DNA from: Vibrio hangzhouensis
GTDB lineage: Bacteria > Pseudomonadota > Gammaproteobacteria > Enterobacterales > Vibrionaceae
NCBI RefSeq assembly: GCF_900107935.1
Contig: NZ_FNVG01000004.1
Coordinates: 124,001-188,000, forward strand
Length of the DNA stretch: 64,000 nucleotides
Direction of reading: 5' to 3'
The translations under genes and the position numbers were made by a program. The notes beneath the pieces were generated by a model. The model did no database searches. It was given only the letters and a program-made list of their open reading frames with translations, and was not told the DNA's origin. This document shows positions 19,769 through 30,423 of this stretch, piece after piece. Within the stretch, counting starts at the first letter, position 1, and each line of letters opens with the position of its first letter.

Positions 19769-19796
19769 GGGCCTGATCATTTCAGGCCCTTTTTTC
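19769..19796 (+). terminator. Terminator after the porin gene
   Basis: GGGCCTGA (19769-19776) and TCAGGCCC (19782-19789) form a perfect stem with a 5-base loop followed by six T residues. Confidence 0.92.
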
Positions 19797-19865
19797 TCTG
19801 CGCCTCTATCTCTCTATCCCGACAAAATAGACCAAGCCACACAAAAACAATAAGGAGCTTGCTAT

Positions 19866-21887
19866 ATGAAACTGTCTTTTATTGTCACCAGAATTTATTT
19901 AGGTTTCTTTATTCTGATCACAATTATGCTGGGCTCAGCTTGGTTCTCAATTCAGGCTACAACCCAAATGACCGAACGAGTCGAAGCGATCACCAATGAT
20001 TCTACTCCCCTACTGACTCGCTCATCTGAACTTACCATTGCTTTTCTCAACATCAACCGTAGTCTCACCGACTATCTATCAGCAATGTATCTAGACGAGC
20101 TTGATCCTCTGGCCGAGAAGGTTACAAATCGTATTGACGCCTATCAGACTCAATCCAACTGGGTCGTACAGCATGTAAAATCAAAATCGGTGCTGGAAAC
20201 GGCGATAATGCAACTCGTTGACAATGAGACAACAGTGTTAGACCACATTGGTAGCGTCACGACACTGTATTCGGCATATCTTGATGCAAAAGATAGAAAC
20301 GAGTTCCAACAATCTACATTTCAGCCTTTGGCCAACCAGCTTACGTCAAATCTGGTCAGTGGGCTATCACTGGCGCAACAAGAGCCTGAGCGTCATGCCA
20401 TTCAGGGAATGTTGTCTCAAGTTAATGTCCTGAGTTCCGACGCCAGCAAAGCGTTCTCAATGCAAGACATCATCGAGTTGCGGTCTTCAAAAAGGAGCTT
20501 TTCATCTCGACAAGAGCGCTTTGAACTCGCCAGTGAACAGCTCAAAGTGCACTCACCGAAACTCTATCGGAGCAGCAAGCAAGCCATGGACTTGTTTGCC
20601 CAGCACGTGTTTTCTGACCAAGGTTCTGTTGCAATGCATATCCAGACCTACGAACTTTTTGATCAATTGCTGACACAACAGCAACAACTGAACTCACTCA
20701 TTAACGCGCAACTCGATCAGATTGGTATATTGTCTGAGTATGCGGCTCAAATGGCTACCCAAATGGATCGTGAAGCCTCAGATAGCGCAAAACAGACCAT
20801 GTCGGTGCTGGCCATTATTTCTGCAGTCTCCACTCTTATCGCCATCGTCATTGGAATGAGCATTGCCTCTTCGGTAAAAAAACCAAGTCAGCAGGTGCAA
20901 AAAGCACTACAAAGATTGGCAGAAAAAGACCTGACATCAAAGGTCAATTACAACAAAGACAACGAGTTTGGCTATGTCGCCAAAAAGGTGAATCTGGTCT
21001 TAGAGCATTTGTCGGAAACAATCACCCAACTGAGTACGTCGGCAGATCGCCTCAACGAGGCCTCCATTGAAAATCAGCAAACCAGTGAAAAACTGGAACA
21101 CGATATCAGGGAGCAAACCGCACAAACCACGCAAGTAGCGACCGCGATGAAGCAGATTGAGTGCTCTGTTCACGAGATTTCTGAATCCGCTAACCAGACA
21201 TTAACTATTGTTACAGACGCGGTAGAGATGTCCTCTGAGGGACAAACGATGATGAAGGCCAATTCCGATCTTCTTGGTACGCTATCTTCCCGATTGGGCG
21301 TTTCAACCGACACCATCCGCGCCTTGGAACAAGAGGTCGCGAGTATTGAATCTATTTTAGAAGTCATTTCCGGTATTTCAGAACAAACCAACCTTCTGGC
21401 ACTCAACGCTGCCATTGAAGCCGCGCGCGCTGGCGAGCAAGGGCGCGGATTCTCAGTGGTTGCAGATGAGGTTCGTGTCCTGGCCGCTAAGACCACCAAA
21501 TCTACTCTGGAAATCAAGGAGAAAATCGAGCAACTTCAGACTCGTACCGAATTTGCTGTCTCACAGGTTATTATGTGTGCCGATGATATGAAGCAGTGCA
21601 TGACACAAGCAGCCAGTGTGGATTGCAACCTACAGCGCATCTATCAACAGTTAAACGATATCGAAGATAGAAGCACCCAAATTGCTTCCGCCACCACAGA
21701 ACATCAAGCCGTAGCATCAGACGTTACCCAACGTGTAAGTGAGATTTTTGAATTGTCGGAACACAGTTCACAACGCTTCGGAAAACTGTCTCAACAAGGA
21801 TTAGAACTGGAACGTATGGCACAACAACAGCTTGAGCTAACAGCGCATTTTAAACTGCCATTGAAAAGAGAGAATATGGTACTTTAA
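19866..21887 (+). CDS. Methyl-accepting chemotaxis protein
   Basis: A 673-residue chemoreceptor. TM1 lies at residues about 7-29 and a periplasmic sensor domain at about 30-308. TM2 is at about 311-337 and a HAMP domain follows. The signalling hairpin is unmistakable: [20 protein letters not shown], then [13 protein letters not shown], near residues 500-540. The 280-residue sensor is all-helical in appearance and I cannot name its ligand. AAGGAG precedes the ATG. Its position directly after the sugar porin and before cellulase genes suggests it senses glucan breakdown products, but this is inference from context only. No CheR-binding pentapeptide is seen at the C-terminus. Confidence 0.92.
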   Translation: MKLSFIVTRIYLGFFILITIMLGSAWFSIQATTQMTERVEAITNDSTPLLTRSSELTIAFLNINRSLTDYLSAMYLDELDPLAEKVTNRIDAYQTQSNWVVQHVKSKSVLETAIMQLVDNETTVLDHIGSVTTLYSAYLDAKDRNEFQQSTFQPLANQLTSNLVSGLSLAQQEPERHAIQGMLSQVNVLSSDASKAFSMQDIIELRSSKRSFSSRQERFELASEQLKVHSPKLYRSSKQAMDLFAQHVFSDQGSVAMHIQTYELFDQLLTQQQQLNSLINAQLDQIGILSEYAAQMATQMDREASDSAKQTMSVLAIISAVSTLIAIVIGMSIASSVKKPSQQVQKALQRLAEKDLTSKVNYNKDNEFGYVAKKVNLVLEHLSETITQLSTSADRLNEASIENQQTSEKLEHDIREQTAQTTQVATAMKQIECSVHEISESANQTLTIVTDAVEMSSEGQTMMKANSDLLGTLSSRLGVSTDTIRALEQEVASIESILEVISGISEQTNLLALNAAIEAARAGEQGRGFSVVADEVRVLAAKTTKSTLEIKEKIEQLQTRTEFAVSQVIMCADDMKQCMTQAASVDCNLQRIYQQLNDIEDRSTQIASATTEHQAVASDVTQRVSEIFELSEHSSQRFGKLSQQGLELERMAQQQLELTAHFKLPLKRENMVL

Positions 21888-22167
21888 CCCCCCTAAAAGT
21901 AAACCTTTTACGTTAATGGTTTCTCGTTTCCATTGATCATCTCTGCAAAGTCAATTAATTTTGACCTGCAGAGAAATTCGTTTAAAGCACCCAAAAAAAT
22001 GGCATCAATCTTTATATTTATAGTGTATTAAAAACTAACCCAGCCATCAATAACACGACACTCAACACACAATTGTAATATTTTACTTCACGACTATAAA
22101 ATTGATTACTAATAATACAATCTATATTATATACTACGTCGAATTGAGCTTGCTGAAGAGATAATTA

Positions 22168-23187
22168 ATGAAAAAAAAGAAGAAATCAGCCACAGTCTAC
22201 GACGTTGCGCGATTAGCGGGCGTTTCGCCCAGTACAGTCTCACGTTTTCTGAATCGAACGACGTATGTGTCCGATAGTAAAAGTCAACGTATTGAAGATG
22301 CGGTCAAAAAAACCGGTTACAAACCAGCATTTCACATGCAGCAAGACCTCAGTCGACGCTCTATGACTATAGGCGTTCTGGTTCAACACCCAGACAGCCC
22401 TTATACCGCAACCATACTCAATGACATGGAGAAAACACTGATCAGCAAAGGATATTCGCTAGTGATGGCTTCCGGACACTGGCAGAATAAGCTCGAAACG
22501 CATGCTTTAGAATACCTTATAAAGAGTAATGTCGACGGGATCATCATCATTACAGGTAACCTGAAAAAAGAGTGTATTTTATCCACCGCCAAATCCATAC
22601 CCGTGATCACCGTTGGTTATGATGTTCAGGGAGAAAACATCTGCTCTCTCAACCTGGACAATGTTATGGGTGGCTATATTGCAACGCTACATCTACTTCA
22701 GCAGGGACATAAAAATATTGCTCATATCAAAGGGTTATCATCGCAACCTGATGCGGGCGCCCGCTTCAAGGGCTATAAAAAGGCGCTGGAAGAAGCCAAT
22801 ATCCCAGTCAACCCAAAACTGGTCAAACAGGGGGATTTTGGTATGGAATTGGGCTATAACGCTACCAAAGAACTTATCGATTCCAATATCTATTTTTCTG
22901 CCATTTTTGCCGCGAATGACTTAACCGCTTACGGCGCCATTAAAGCACTGCATGACAATGGCTTAAAGGTGCCACAAGATGTCTCAGTTGTGGGTTTTGA
23001 CGATCTGTCGACATCAAAATATTTCACCCCGGCACTCACCACACTAAGGCAACCCATTGAAGAAATTGGCACTGTTTGCGCCAATTCGATCCTAAGTTTA
23101 GTCGTTAAAGGCCAATTTGAAGCTCGAATGCCTCCGATAGATCTTATCGTAAGGCAATCCACCAGTTCTATTTTCGGCAAGAATTAA
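22168..23187 (+). CDS. LacI family regulator, upstream of the first GH5 gene
   Basis: A 339-residue LacI/GalR regulator. The helix-turn-helix (TVYDVARLAGVSPSTVSRFLN) starts at residue 9 and the hinge follows. The periplasmic-binding-protein-like sensor ends with VSVVGFDDLSTSKYFTPALTTLRQP, the family hallmark. It closely resembles the LacI gene at 25242 on the far side of the GH5 gene, so the two are probably paralogs. The AT-rich leader holds no clear operator. Likely ligand: a beta-glucoside, by context. Confidence 0.9.
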   Translation: MKKKKKSATVYDVARLAGVSPSTVSRFLNRTTYVSDSKSQRIEDAVKKTGYKPAFHMQQDLSRRSMTIGVLVQHPDSPYTATILNDMEKTLISKGYSLVMASGHWQNKLETHALEYLIKSNVDGIIIITGNLKKECILSTAKSIPVITVGYDVQGENICSLNLDNVMGGYIATLHLLQQGHKNIAHIKGLSSQPDAGARFKGYKKALEEANIPVNPKLVKQGDFGMELGYNATKELIDSNIYFSAIFAANDLTAYGAIKALHDNGLKVPQDVSVVGFDDLSTSKYFTPALTTLRQPIEEIGTVCANSILSLVVKGQFEARMPPIDLIVRQSTSSIFGKN

Positions 23188-23208
23188 CTTACTAATACAT
23201 CTATTATA

Positions 23209-23248
23209 AAACATCATACCAATTATTAATTTAATCAGTATGGTGTTT
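23209..23248 (+). terminator. Possible terminator after the LacI gene
   Basis: AAACATCATACC (23209-23220) can pair with AGTATGGTGTTT (23237-23248) using G-U pairs, with a 16-base loop. Weak form. Confidence 0.3.
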
Positions 23249-23295
23249 CTACTTTATATTAAACATACCTGCCATTTATTGTCGGGAAATCAATA

Positions 23296-23311
23296 AGTGA
23301 TCATGATCATA
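23296..23311. promoter_or_regulatory. Candidate CRP site before the GH5 cellulase
   Basis: AGTGATCATGATCATA keeps GTGA-N6-TCA of the CRP consensus and contains the perfect 12-bp palindrome TGATCATGATCA. It lies about 175 bases upstream of the GH5 start. Confidence 0.4.
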
Positions 23312-23485
23312 TTTAATCGTCACTTATGTTCACAGTGGTATTCATCGGCAACCAAATACATTGAAACAAGGTCACATAGAAATAAAAATTCCATTATTAT
23401 CCCCTGACATTCAATTGGCGACAAAAATCTTCAATGCTAATTTTATCCTGAAACTTCACCCTTCAATAATAAGGATATTAGAAGC

Positions 23486-25099
23486 ATGAACGTAATGAGT
23501 AAGTATGCCAAACTGGTTAGCCGTAAAACCCTCTCTGTCACCCTACTGGCTGCGTGCACACACGCTGCCTATGCTGTTGAACCACTATCCGTATCTGGTA
23601 ATCAGGTATTGGCTGGTGGCGTAGCCAAGAGCTTTGCAGGCCCCAGTCTGTTTTGGAGTAACACCAACTGGGGAGCTGAGCGCTTCTACACCGCTGCCGA
23701 TGTAAGGGCAGCAAAGAGTGAACTTGGGGCAACCCTGATTCGAGCGGCCATTGGTCACGCTGCGACAGGTGGACTAGAAGATGACTGGGCCGGAAATATG
23801 GCTCGTCTGGAAACCGTCATTGAAGCGGCGATTGCTGAAGATATGTATGTGATTGTCGACTTTCATAGTCACTATGCTCACAATGACTGGGCCCGAGCAG
23901 AAGCCTTTTTTACTCATGTTGCCACCAAGTACGGTCATCATGACAACATCATTTATGAGATCTACAACGAACCACTTCAGGTCAGCTGGAGCAATGACAT
24001 CAAACCCTATGCGGAATTCATCATCGATAAGATCCGTGCTATTGACCCCACTGGCATTATCGTTGTGGGCACCCCAAACTGGTCACAAGACGTAGATATT
24101 GCCTCATTCGATCCCATCAATCGTGCCAATATCGCCTACACCATTCACTTTTATGCAGGAACTCACGGGCAGTTTCTTCGAGATAAAGTAAAGACCGCAC
24201 TCAATAATGGCATTGCACTTTTTGCTACCGAGTGGGGAACGGTCAACGCTGATGGCGATGGTGCCGTAAATCACAGTGAGACAGATGCTTGGATGGAACT
24301 ATTCAAAAGCCATAATATCAGCCATGCAAACTGGTCAATCAATGACAAAGCCGAAGGCGCTTCCATGTTCACTCCAGGTGGCACATGGGGTAGTTACACC
24401 GCATCAGGATTAAAAGTTAAAGAGATCATCTCTACTTGGCCCACCAGTGAAGGTGGCGGTGGCGATGAAAGTGACCTGACCGGGCCGTGTAATGTGGTAC
24501 AGCTTCCAGGAAAAATAGATGCAGAAAACTTCTGCTATGCGAAAGGTCTGAAGTTTGAAGATACAACGGACGCGGGAGGCGGCCAAAATCTTGGCTGGAC
24601 CGACGATGGCGACTGGATAACTTTTGATATCAACGCTCCACAAGCTGGTCAGTATGACGTCACTTATCGCGTTGCTTCTGACCATGCTGATGGAGGAATT
24701 ATCCAAATTGAACAGGGTGGTGGCGAGGTTGTCTTTGGTGAAATTAGTGTCAACGGAACAGGTGGTTGGCAAAACTGGCAAGACATAACTCACACTATTT
24801 CGCTACCTAATGCGGGTCAGCAAACCGTCGCTCTATTCGTGAAGAAAGGCGGTTGGAATCTGAACTGGTTTGAAATGGAACCAGCAGATGGCGGCGAGAT
24901 TGACCCACCAACAAACCGTTGTGCAGGCGTCACCGAATATCCCAACTGGTTACACGCTGATTATGAAGGCGGGCCGAATACTCACCTGCTTGAAGGTGAA
25001 GAAATGCAGTATCAGGGTAACAAGTATCGCGCAAACTGGTACACCAGTTCACTGCCGGGTAGCGACGAATCATGGTCACTGGTAGGCAGCTGTCAGTAA
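23486..25099 (+). CDS. Secreted GH5 endoglucanase with CBM6-like and CBM5-like modules
   Basis: A 537-residue modular glycoside hydrolase. A long signal peptide (residues 1-30, ending AAYA) is followed by the GH5 catalytic domain (about 33-318). The acid/base is E162 (YEIYNEPLQ) and the nucleophile E249 (FATEWGTVN). HFYAGTH and [11 protein letters not shown] are further subfamily-type landmarks. A Gly/Asp linker leads to a CBM6-like module (about 338-465: [30 protein letters not shown]), then a short CBM5-type module (about 478-537: [30 protein letters not shown]). It should cut internal beta-1,4-glucan bonds outside the cell. The catalytic domain is highly similar to the GH5 at 43164. It lies between two LacI regulators. 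Confidence 0.93.
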   Translation: MNVMSKYAKLVSRKTLSVTLLAACTHAAYAVEPLSVSGNQVLAGGVAKSFAGPSLFWSNTNWGAERFYTAADVRAAKSELGATLIRAAIGHAATGGLEDDWAGNMARLETVIEAAIAEDMYVIVDFHSHYAHNDWARAEAFFTHVATKYGHHDNIIYEIYNEPLQVSWSNDIKPYAEFIIDKIRAIDPTGIIVVGTPNWSQDVDIASFDPINRANIAYTIHFYAGTHGQFLRDKVKTALNNGIALFATEWGTVNADGDGAVNHSETDAWMELFKSHNISHANWSINDKAEGASMFTPGGTWGSYTASGLKVKEIISTWPTSEGGGGDESDLTGPCNVVQLPGKIDAENFCYAKGLKFEDTTDAGGGQNLGWTDDGDWITFDINAPQAGQYDVTYRVASDHADGGIIQIEQGGGEVVFGEISVNGTGGWQNWQDITHTISLPNAGQQTVALFVKKGGWNLNWFEMEPADGGEIDPPTNRCAGVTEYPNWLHADYEGGPNTHLLEGEEMQYQGNKYRANWYTSSLPGSDESWSLVGSCQ

Positions 25100-25129
25100 T
25101 TGCTTACTTATCACAACTCTAGCCTGAAT

Positions 25130-25162
25130 GAGCCAGCAACATCATTGCTGGCTCTTGCTTAT
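25130..25162 (+). terminator. Terminator after the GH5 gene
   Basis: GAGCCAGCAA (25130-25139) and TTGCTGGCTC (25145-25154) form a perfect 10-bp stem with a 5-base loop and a T-rich tail. Confidence 0.85.
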
Positions 25163-25241
25163 TTTTGTGATCACTGGCACTCCCGAGGTGTATTTTCGTA
25201 CTAGATTTATGATTTAAAATGATATTTTCTCGTATAGCCGA

Positions 25242-26264
25242 ATGAATAATCCCAAACCTACATTGCACGATATTGCCAACGAAGCATCTGTATCCCTATC
25301 AACGCTAACTCGGTACCTTCATCAGCGTGGTTTTGTCAGTCGCGAGAAACAGCAACGGATACAAAAAGCCATCAACAACCTTGGCTACCAGCCCAGGCTC
25401 TCCGCAAACAGGGCCAAAGCAAAGTCGAGTTACCTCATTGGGGTGTTGATACCCTACGCACTCTGTCCTCACTCCAGTGCAATTTTATCAGGCTTGGAAA
25501 GCGGACTGGCACAACACCAGTTTACGCCCATTGTTATGATTGGAAACTGGAACAACGAGCAAGAGCAGTTGCGCATCGCTCAACTTAAGGCCCAGGGTAT
25601 TGATGCGCTGGTTGTGATCGGTGGGAGCCTGACACCAGCTCAACTCAAAGATGCTGCCTTGGAGCGACCTGTGGTCACTATTGGCTGTACCGACATTGAC
25701 CATCCCAACATTCACTGCATCAAGAACAGTAGCCTAGTCGGTGGCTATATGGCAACCAACCACCTACTTCGGCTGGGACACACCAATATTGTCTATCTGT
25801 CCGGGATTCACTTCCATCCTGATTCCAAATACCGACGACTTGGCTACCAACAGGCGTTAGAAAAGGCTGGGCTTACCTATGACCCTGAACGGGTCATCAG
25901 TGGACACTTTAACGTGGAGAGCGGCAGAAAAGCCGTCGAGAAATTACTGGCGCAAAAACTGCCGTTTACGGCGATCTTCGCGGCAAACGACCAGATGGCT
26001 TTCGGGGCTATACAAGCGCTGGAGAACGCCGGGGTCAGAGTCCCACAGCATGTCTCTGTTATTGGCTTTGACGATCATGAAGTCTCCTCCGCCTTTACCC
26101 CTGCCCTGACCACCATACGCCAGCCCTCGATTCAATTTGGCCGCTCCGCGGCGATACATCTGGCCCATATCCTTGGCGTCATTGTCGAAGAGAGCGAAAC
26201 GCGTTGTGATGAAGATTCAGTAAGGGTGGTAATACGACATTCTTGCTCGCCCTGCAGGCAATAG
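25242..26264 (+). CDS. LacI family regulator, downstream of the first GH5 gene
   Basis: A 340-residue LacI/GalR regulator: helix-turn-helix at residues 6-30 (TLHDIANEASVSLSTLTRYLH) and a sensor domain ending VSVIGFDDHEVSSAFTPALTTIRQP. The recognition helix reads LSTLTRYLH where most LacI proteins have PSTVSR, so its operator may differ from those of its neighbours. It resembles the 22168 paralog along the whole length. No ribosome site of note precedes the ATG. It converges on the GH116 gene, with 36 bases between them. Confidence 0.9.
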   Translation: MNNPKPTLHDIANEASVSLSTLTRYLHQRGFVSREKQQRIQKAINNLGYQPRLSANRAKAKSSYLIGVLIPYALCPHSSAILSGLESGLAQHQFTPIVMIGNWNNEQEQLRIAQLKAQGIDALVVIGGSLTPAQLKDAALERPVVTIGCTDIDHPNIHCIKNSSLVGGYMATNHLLRLGHTNIVYLSGIHFHPDSKYRRLGYQQALEKAGLTYDPERVISGHFNVESGRKAVEKLLAQKLPFTAIFAANDQMAFGAIQALENAGVRVPQHVSVIGFDDHEVSSAFTPALTTIRQPSIQFGRSAAIHLAHILGVIVEESETRCDEDSVRVVIRHSCSPCRQ

Positions 26265-26300
26265 AACAAGGGTCAGGCAAACAGCCCAACCCCGCTGTTG

Positions 26301-29300
26301 TCAATAGAGATAGGCGAATATCATGCCCGGACGGAAGTAGCGACCTGCGGTATATTTCAACCCGGTATTCAACAGCCAGCGGTGAAGGCTTTCACCTGAA
26401 TCTGTCTCCACGTATCCACTTAAGCTCTGGCAGAATTCTACGCCATCTAGTGTCAGGTTGGGATTGACTCTACCATCAGACAACAAACTCTGCACCGACT
26501 TCAGACTGTCAAACCACAAACTCGCTTGCTGCTCTGTCAGCTGAAACTGTTGTGCTATCGAATCGACTGACACCGTCACCGAACAGTTAAATCCTTCAGG
26601 GGCGGCAAACGGGATCTTGGCGTAATGGTAGAGCGCGTTATAAACGGAATCGATCAGCTCTTCTGCCTGCTGTTTCTTGCCGGACAGCTTTAACGCCGTT
26701 GCGACGCTGTACTGTACCCCTATCCAGACATCCTGAGCCTGAAATGCATCATGAGGGGCACCATCTGCCAGTGTCATATTCGCCACACCCAATTTGGGAC
26801 TATTCTCCTTAAAATTGACTCGGTAGATGAAGTCCAGTGTCCGTGACACCTTCTCATCACTGAAAAGACCTTCGTCACCGATCAGCTTCAAATAGCTATC
26901 TGCCAATAACGCATCGCCAAAGCTATTGTCAGAGTCAAGCAGGATATCGTTATATGCAGGTGTGAACACTTCTGGCGCGAGCTTCAATAATCTCTGCTTC
27001 TTCGACATTCTCTGTTCAAGCATACTCAGTTCTGAGCTTTCATCGACTGCATCCAAGTAAGCATTAAGTACATTCTTATCGGCCACTTTGTCGCCAGATA
27101 AACTCAACTCAAGCGCTTCTAATGATGAACTGGTTTGCCCGCTCAAGTGTGAGACCTGTACCGGGGTGGCAAAGAAGTGGTAATAGCCATTTCGTTCATC
27201 CCATAATGCACGTTCCAGCGTTTGCAAGGCATCAACAGACTTAAGCTGATACTGCTCTGCTCGTTCGGTCTCCCCGACAAGCTGTGCTAACTTACTCGCG
27301 ACCTTCAGTCCCGCAGCCCACAGACTGGCACAGTAAATCGAGATCCCATGTGAAGACAAGTTGTCAAATGTGTCGTCTGTTCCCCTTGTCAGTGGAATAG
27401 CATCGCCCTTCTCTACAAGCGCTGACAGGTAATTAATACTCTCCACAATGGCCGGCCAGCATTGTTTAACCACTGCAAGATCTTGAGTGTGGACAAAGTG
27501 ACGGTACACCATCAAAATGTACTTGGGTGCCAGATCTTTCCACTCTTTGACGTTGTGCCAATTGTAGGCATCAGGCTGAATGTCAAAAGGGCTACCCAGG
27601 TCATGAATCACCGCGCCCTTTATTGCACGCACACCAGAGTATTTGTCATCACTCAAGTCTGCGGTGGGCTTGTCTGCATACTCCCAGTAGCGCCTTTGTG
27701 TACTATCCGATGCCAAAATCGCATCAGCAAAATCCCGCATCACACATCCGTCTAGCTCAGGTAACAGGTACAGCAGCGAGAATGAACCATAAAAATAGAC
27801 ATCCAGCGAGTTGAAAAATGGGTAGTCGACACATTCTTTCACCAAGAATTTGTCCTTGTTGTCCCATACCGTCGATTCTGCCAGAAACGATAATGTATTC
27901 ATGGCCATGGTGGTGTAACGACGCGCACAATCTTCACTATCAAATGCCTTAAGCGCTGAAGCCAAATAGTCTGCATGTTGCTTGTCGATTCTGGATTCAA
28001 TCTGCTCCAGTTCTGGTAAAACATCCACCAGCATCGCTTTTACTCTATCTTGCTGCGGATAAAACTGCGTATACGCCTTCTGGGATTCCCAACCATTGAG
28101 TGCAATCTTGCTGTGGTCCATCACCTGAACGAAGCGTAGGTCAAGCGATTCATTCGGTGCCAGCTCAATTTGCACGCACACCATGGCTTGCAAGCTTTCA
28201 CGTCCGCTATATATTCCGCAATCAAAATGTCCGTTAGTACGTCCTGTTTGCAAACTGCTCTTGACCACATCTTGGTATTGGCTTGAATAAAGGGAAGGTT
28301 TCACAGACACCGATATCTTACTGCTGCTCATTAATTCCGAATCTGCCTGAACGCCAAAGCACACTTGCCCTTCAATATCTGCCGCATACGGTGACTGACT
28401 CTCTAGTGCAACACCTTTGAATACTTTCGATTCCTGATAGAGCGAGAAAGTTTTATGGATTTGATTGATCGGATTTTGAGTCAATGTACAGAACGAATCC
28501 TGAACACCATCGCGGCCCTTGCGATAGGTTGACCCAATAAGGTTGACCAGAGGTTGAACCAACGTCACTAACTTGGTTGTGGCCGCGTTATTACGAACGG
28601 AAAAATGGTTCCAGTGCAGTGGAAGTGAGCATAAGCGCTTGTCGTGTTGAACAATAGGCGACACAACATTTCGTGTTATATCAATATCATCAAATGCAGC
28701 ATAATCATACTGAGCAATGGGATACATTGCTTGATAGTGTATTTGCTCACGATTAATGGCGCTGACACCAGAATCACTGTCAGCGGTGAGCGAACACAGT
28801 TGTGCCGATTTGTTGGTCAGCAGCCCATCAAAGAAGTCAATCGCAACAAGGATCTGAGTCATTAATGAATTTGGATCTTCTTCAATATATCTTAATGCCT
28901 TTTCAGAAAATTCCGTTTCCCATCGTTCAAAATTAGCTTTATTCTCTGAATAAAACCGTAAATTAGACAAAGAGTTTTTTATTTTATCAATTACACAACC
29001 ACTACTTGAATCCGTTATTTTCTCTCCACAAAAACTGGCAGGAAAGTAACTTAGATGCCTCACTACATCTGCTTCATTCTCTATATACAGATTCTGCAAA
29101 GAGTGGTTATCCATGCAAGATACAAAAAAGTTATTAAAGTTTATCTCTTCGTGACCAGCATCAACAAATATACCTGGTATAAAACTGAAGTTCGGCGTCG
29201 ACCCAAGTGGGGTCAGAGTAAACGCGTTACCAATACCACCCACAGCCATCCCCGTATTTTCTGGCGTTGTCGAAATTGGTACGTACCAAGGTTGGATAAA

Positions 29301-29372
29301 TTCCACGGCGTTACCTTTCGCACATAATTGACTAACCCGATCACTATACGTTGTATTCTTAATAGTATTCAT
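26301..29372 (-). CDS. GH116-type beta-glucosidase (GBA2-like), cytoplasmic
   Basis: A 1023-residue protein with no signal peptide. An N-terminal beta-sandwich part with GGIGNAFTLTPLG (about residue 44) is followed by an (alpha/alpha)6 catalytic part. Matches to glycoside hydrolase family 116 are: DYPFFNSLDVYFYGSFSLL (about 517-536), where the preceding Glu may be the nucleophile; IHDLGSPFD with YNWHNVKEWKDLAPKYILMVYR (about 590-625); and GTDDTFDNLSSHGISIYCASLWAAGLK (about 660), which holds the acid/base Asp. Known members are beta-glucosidases, xylosidases or glucosylceramidases. AAGGAT precedes the ATG. It is divergent from an aldose epimerase, 64 bases apart. Likely role: removing glucose from imported oligosaccharides. 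Exact catalytic residues need alignment. Confidence 0.75.
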   Translation of the reverse strand: MNTIKNTTYSDRVSQLCAKGNAVEFIQPWYVPISTTPENTGMAVGGIGNAFTLTPLGSTPNFSFIPGIFVDAGHEEINFNNFFVSCMDNHSLQNLYIENEADVVRHLSYFPASFCGEKITDSSSGCVIDKIKNSLSNLRFYSENKANFERWETEFSEKALRYIEEDPNSLMTQILVAIDFFDGLLTNKSAQLCSLTADSDSGVSAINREQIHYQAMYPIAQYDYAAFDDIDITRNVVSPIVQHDKRLCSLPLHWNHFSVRNNAATTKLVTLVQPLVNLIGSTYRKGRDGVQDSFCTLTQNPINQIHKTFSLYQESKVFKGVALESQSPYAADIEGQVCFGVQADSELMSSSKISVSVKPSLYSSQYQDVVKSSLQTGRTNGHFDCGIYSGRESLQAMVCVQIELAPNESLDLRFVQVMDHSKIALNGWESQKAYTQFYPQQDRVKAMLVDVLPELEQIESRIDKQHADYLASALKAFDSEDCARRYTTMAMNTLSFLAESTVWDNKDKFLVKECVDYPFFNSLDVYFYGSFSLLYLLPELDGCVMRDFADAILASDSTQRRYWEYADKPTADLSDDKYSGVRAIKGAVIHDLGSPFDIQPDAYNWHNVKEWKDLAPKYILMVYRHFVHTQDLAVVKQCWPAIVESINYLSALVEKGDAIPLTRGTDDTFDNLSSHGISIYCASLWAAGLKVASKLAQLVGETERAEQYQLKSVDALQTLERALWDERNGYYHFFATPVQVSHLSGQTSSSLEALELSLSGDKVADKNVLNAYLDAVDESSELSMLEQRMSKKQRLLKLAPEVFTPAYNDILLDSDNSFGDALLADSYLKLIGDEGLFSDEKVSRTLDFIYRVNFKENSPKLGVANMTLADGAPHDAFQAQDVWIGVQYSVATALKLSGKKQQAEELIDSVYNALYHYAKIPFAAPEGFNCSVTVSVDSIAQQFQLTEQQASLWFDSLKSVQSLLSDGRVNPNLTLDGVEFCQSLSGYVETDSGESLHRWLLNTGLKYTAGRYFRPGMIFAYLY

Positions 29373-29436
29373 TTTGAATATCCTTATTGAATATACCTTT
29401 TATTCTGTTAGCATAAAATAAAAACGGAGGTTAATA

Positions 29437-30384
29437 ATGTTTACACTAAGTCATTTCAAGTTTGGAAAATTGTCAGCAACAAAAATACAACACCATAAAA
29501 AAGGTATTGAGCTGGAAATCATTCACGACTTTGGAGCAATAATAAATAAGTACTCAGTCAACCAAAGTCCATTCTCATTTATTCGCGGCTATAAAAGCTA
29601 TAGCGAATTAATCGAAACTCATCCTTTTTTCTCTCGTAGCGCCAAATTATTTCCTTTTCCAAACCGACTCGAACATGGTCGTTTTCGTTACGACCAAAAG
29701 AGCTATACTTTGCCCGCCAACTTCCCATGGACAGACGATGCGGTACACGGTTTGTTGTACAATCAGGCGTTTTCTGTTGTCCATTCTCATTGTGAAACAG
29801 ACTTCGCAGAGCTCACCCTGCGCTTTGAAACCTCATCACTTGCTAAGGGGTTTCCTTTTAGTTTTACACTAGACGTTTCCTATCGTGTCGATACCGAAGG
29901 CGTATTGGTATGCTCGACCAAGGTAACCAACACAGGCAACCAGGCTTTTCCTTTTGGAGATGCATGGCATCCTTACTTTTCGCTAGATTGTACGCTTAAC
30001 CAGGTCCAGATGACGATGCCAGTGTGTAAGGAATTGCAAGTTGAATCTGGTTTACCTACGGGTGAAAGACGAGAATTCAAGCAATTCCGACACGGAGCTT
30101 CACTCACCGATGTCAGTTTCAATCACTGCTTTGAGTTTGATCGCCACGCTACCGCCAACCTCTGTCTGCAACGCCTGGATCAAACTGCAACACTCCATTT
30201 TCAGCAAGATTCCAGCTACCCCTTTGTTCAGCTCTACACACCACCATCCGAAGCCACACTTGCGATTGAACCTATGACTTGCCCAGCGAATGCTTTTAAT
30301 AACCAGATTGGCTTGATTGACTTGCTTCCAGGTCAAACTCGACTATTTCGTTGGCAATGCCAGGCACACTATATCCCACGTTAA
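29437..30384 (+). CDS. Aldose 1-epimerase-family protein
   Basis: A 315-residue galactose-mutarotase fold protein. Landmarks are FPNRLEHGRFRYDQKSY, the catalytic His region DAWHPYFSL (about residue 181), and the Glu-containing AIEPMTCPANAFNN near the C-terminus. These enzymes interconvert the alpha and beta anomers of aldoses. In this setting it would supply the right anomer of glucose after beta-glucoside hydrolysis. GGAGG lies 8 bases before the ATG. It is divergent from the GH116 gene and converges on the GH94 gene. Confidence 0.85.
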   Translation: MFTLSHFKFGKLSATKIQHHKKGIELEIIHDFGAIINKYSVNQSPFSFIRGYKSYSELIETHPFFSRSAKLFPFPNRLEHGRFRYDQKSYTLPANFPWTDDAVHGLLYNQAFSVVHSHCETDFAELTLRFETSSLAKGFPFSFTLDVSYRVDTEGVLVCSTKVTNTGNQAFPFGDAWHPYFSLDCTLNQVQMTMPVCKELQVESGLPTGERREFKQFRHGASLTDVSFNHCFEFDRHATANLCLQRLDQTATLHFQQDSSYPFVQLYTPPSEATLAIEPMTCPANAFNNQIGLIDLLPGQTRLFRWQCQAHYIPR

Positions 30385-30390
30385 ATTGGC

Positions 30391-30417
30391 AGGGCGCTGA
30401 ATGCGTCCTACCCTTTT
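30391..30417. terminator. Terminator between epimerase and GH94 genes
   Basis: AGGGCGC (30391-30397) pairs with GCGTCCT (30403-30409), including one G-U pair, around a 5-base loop; a CCCTTTTCTTT tail follows. Confidence 0.5.
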
Positions 30418-30423
30418 CTTTCG

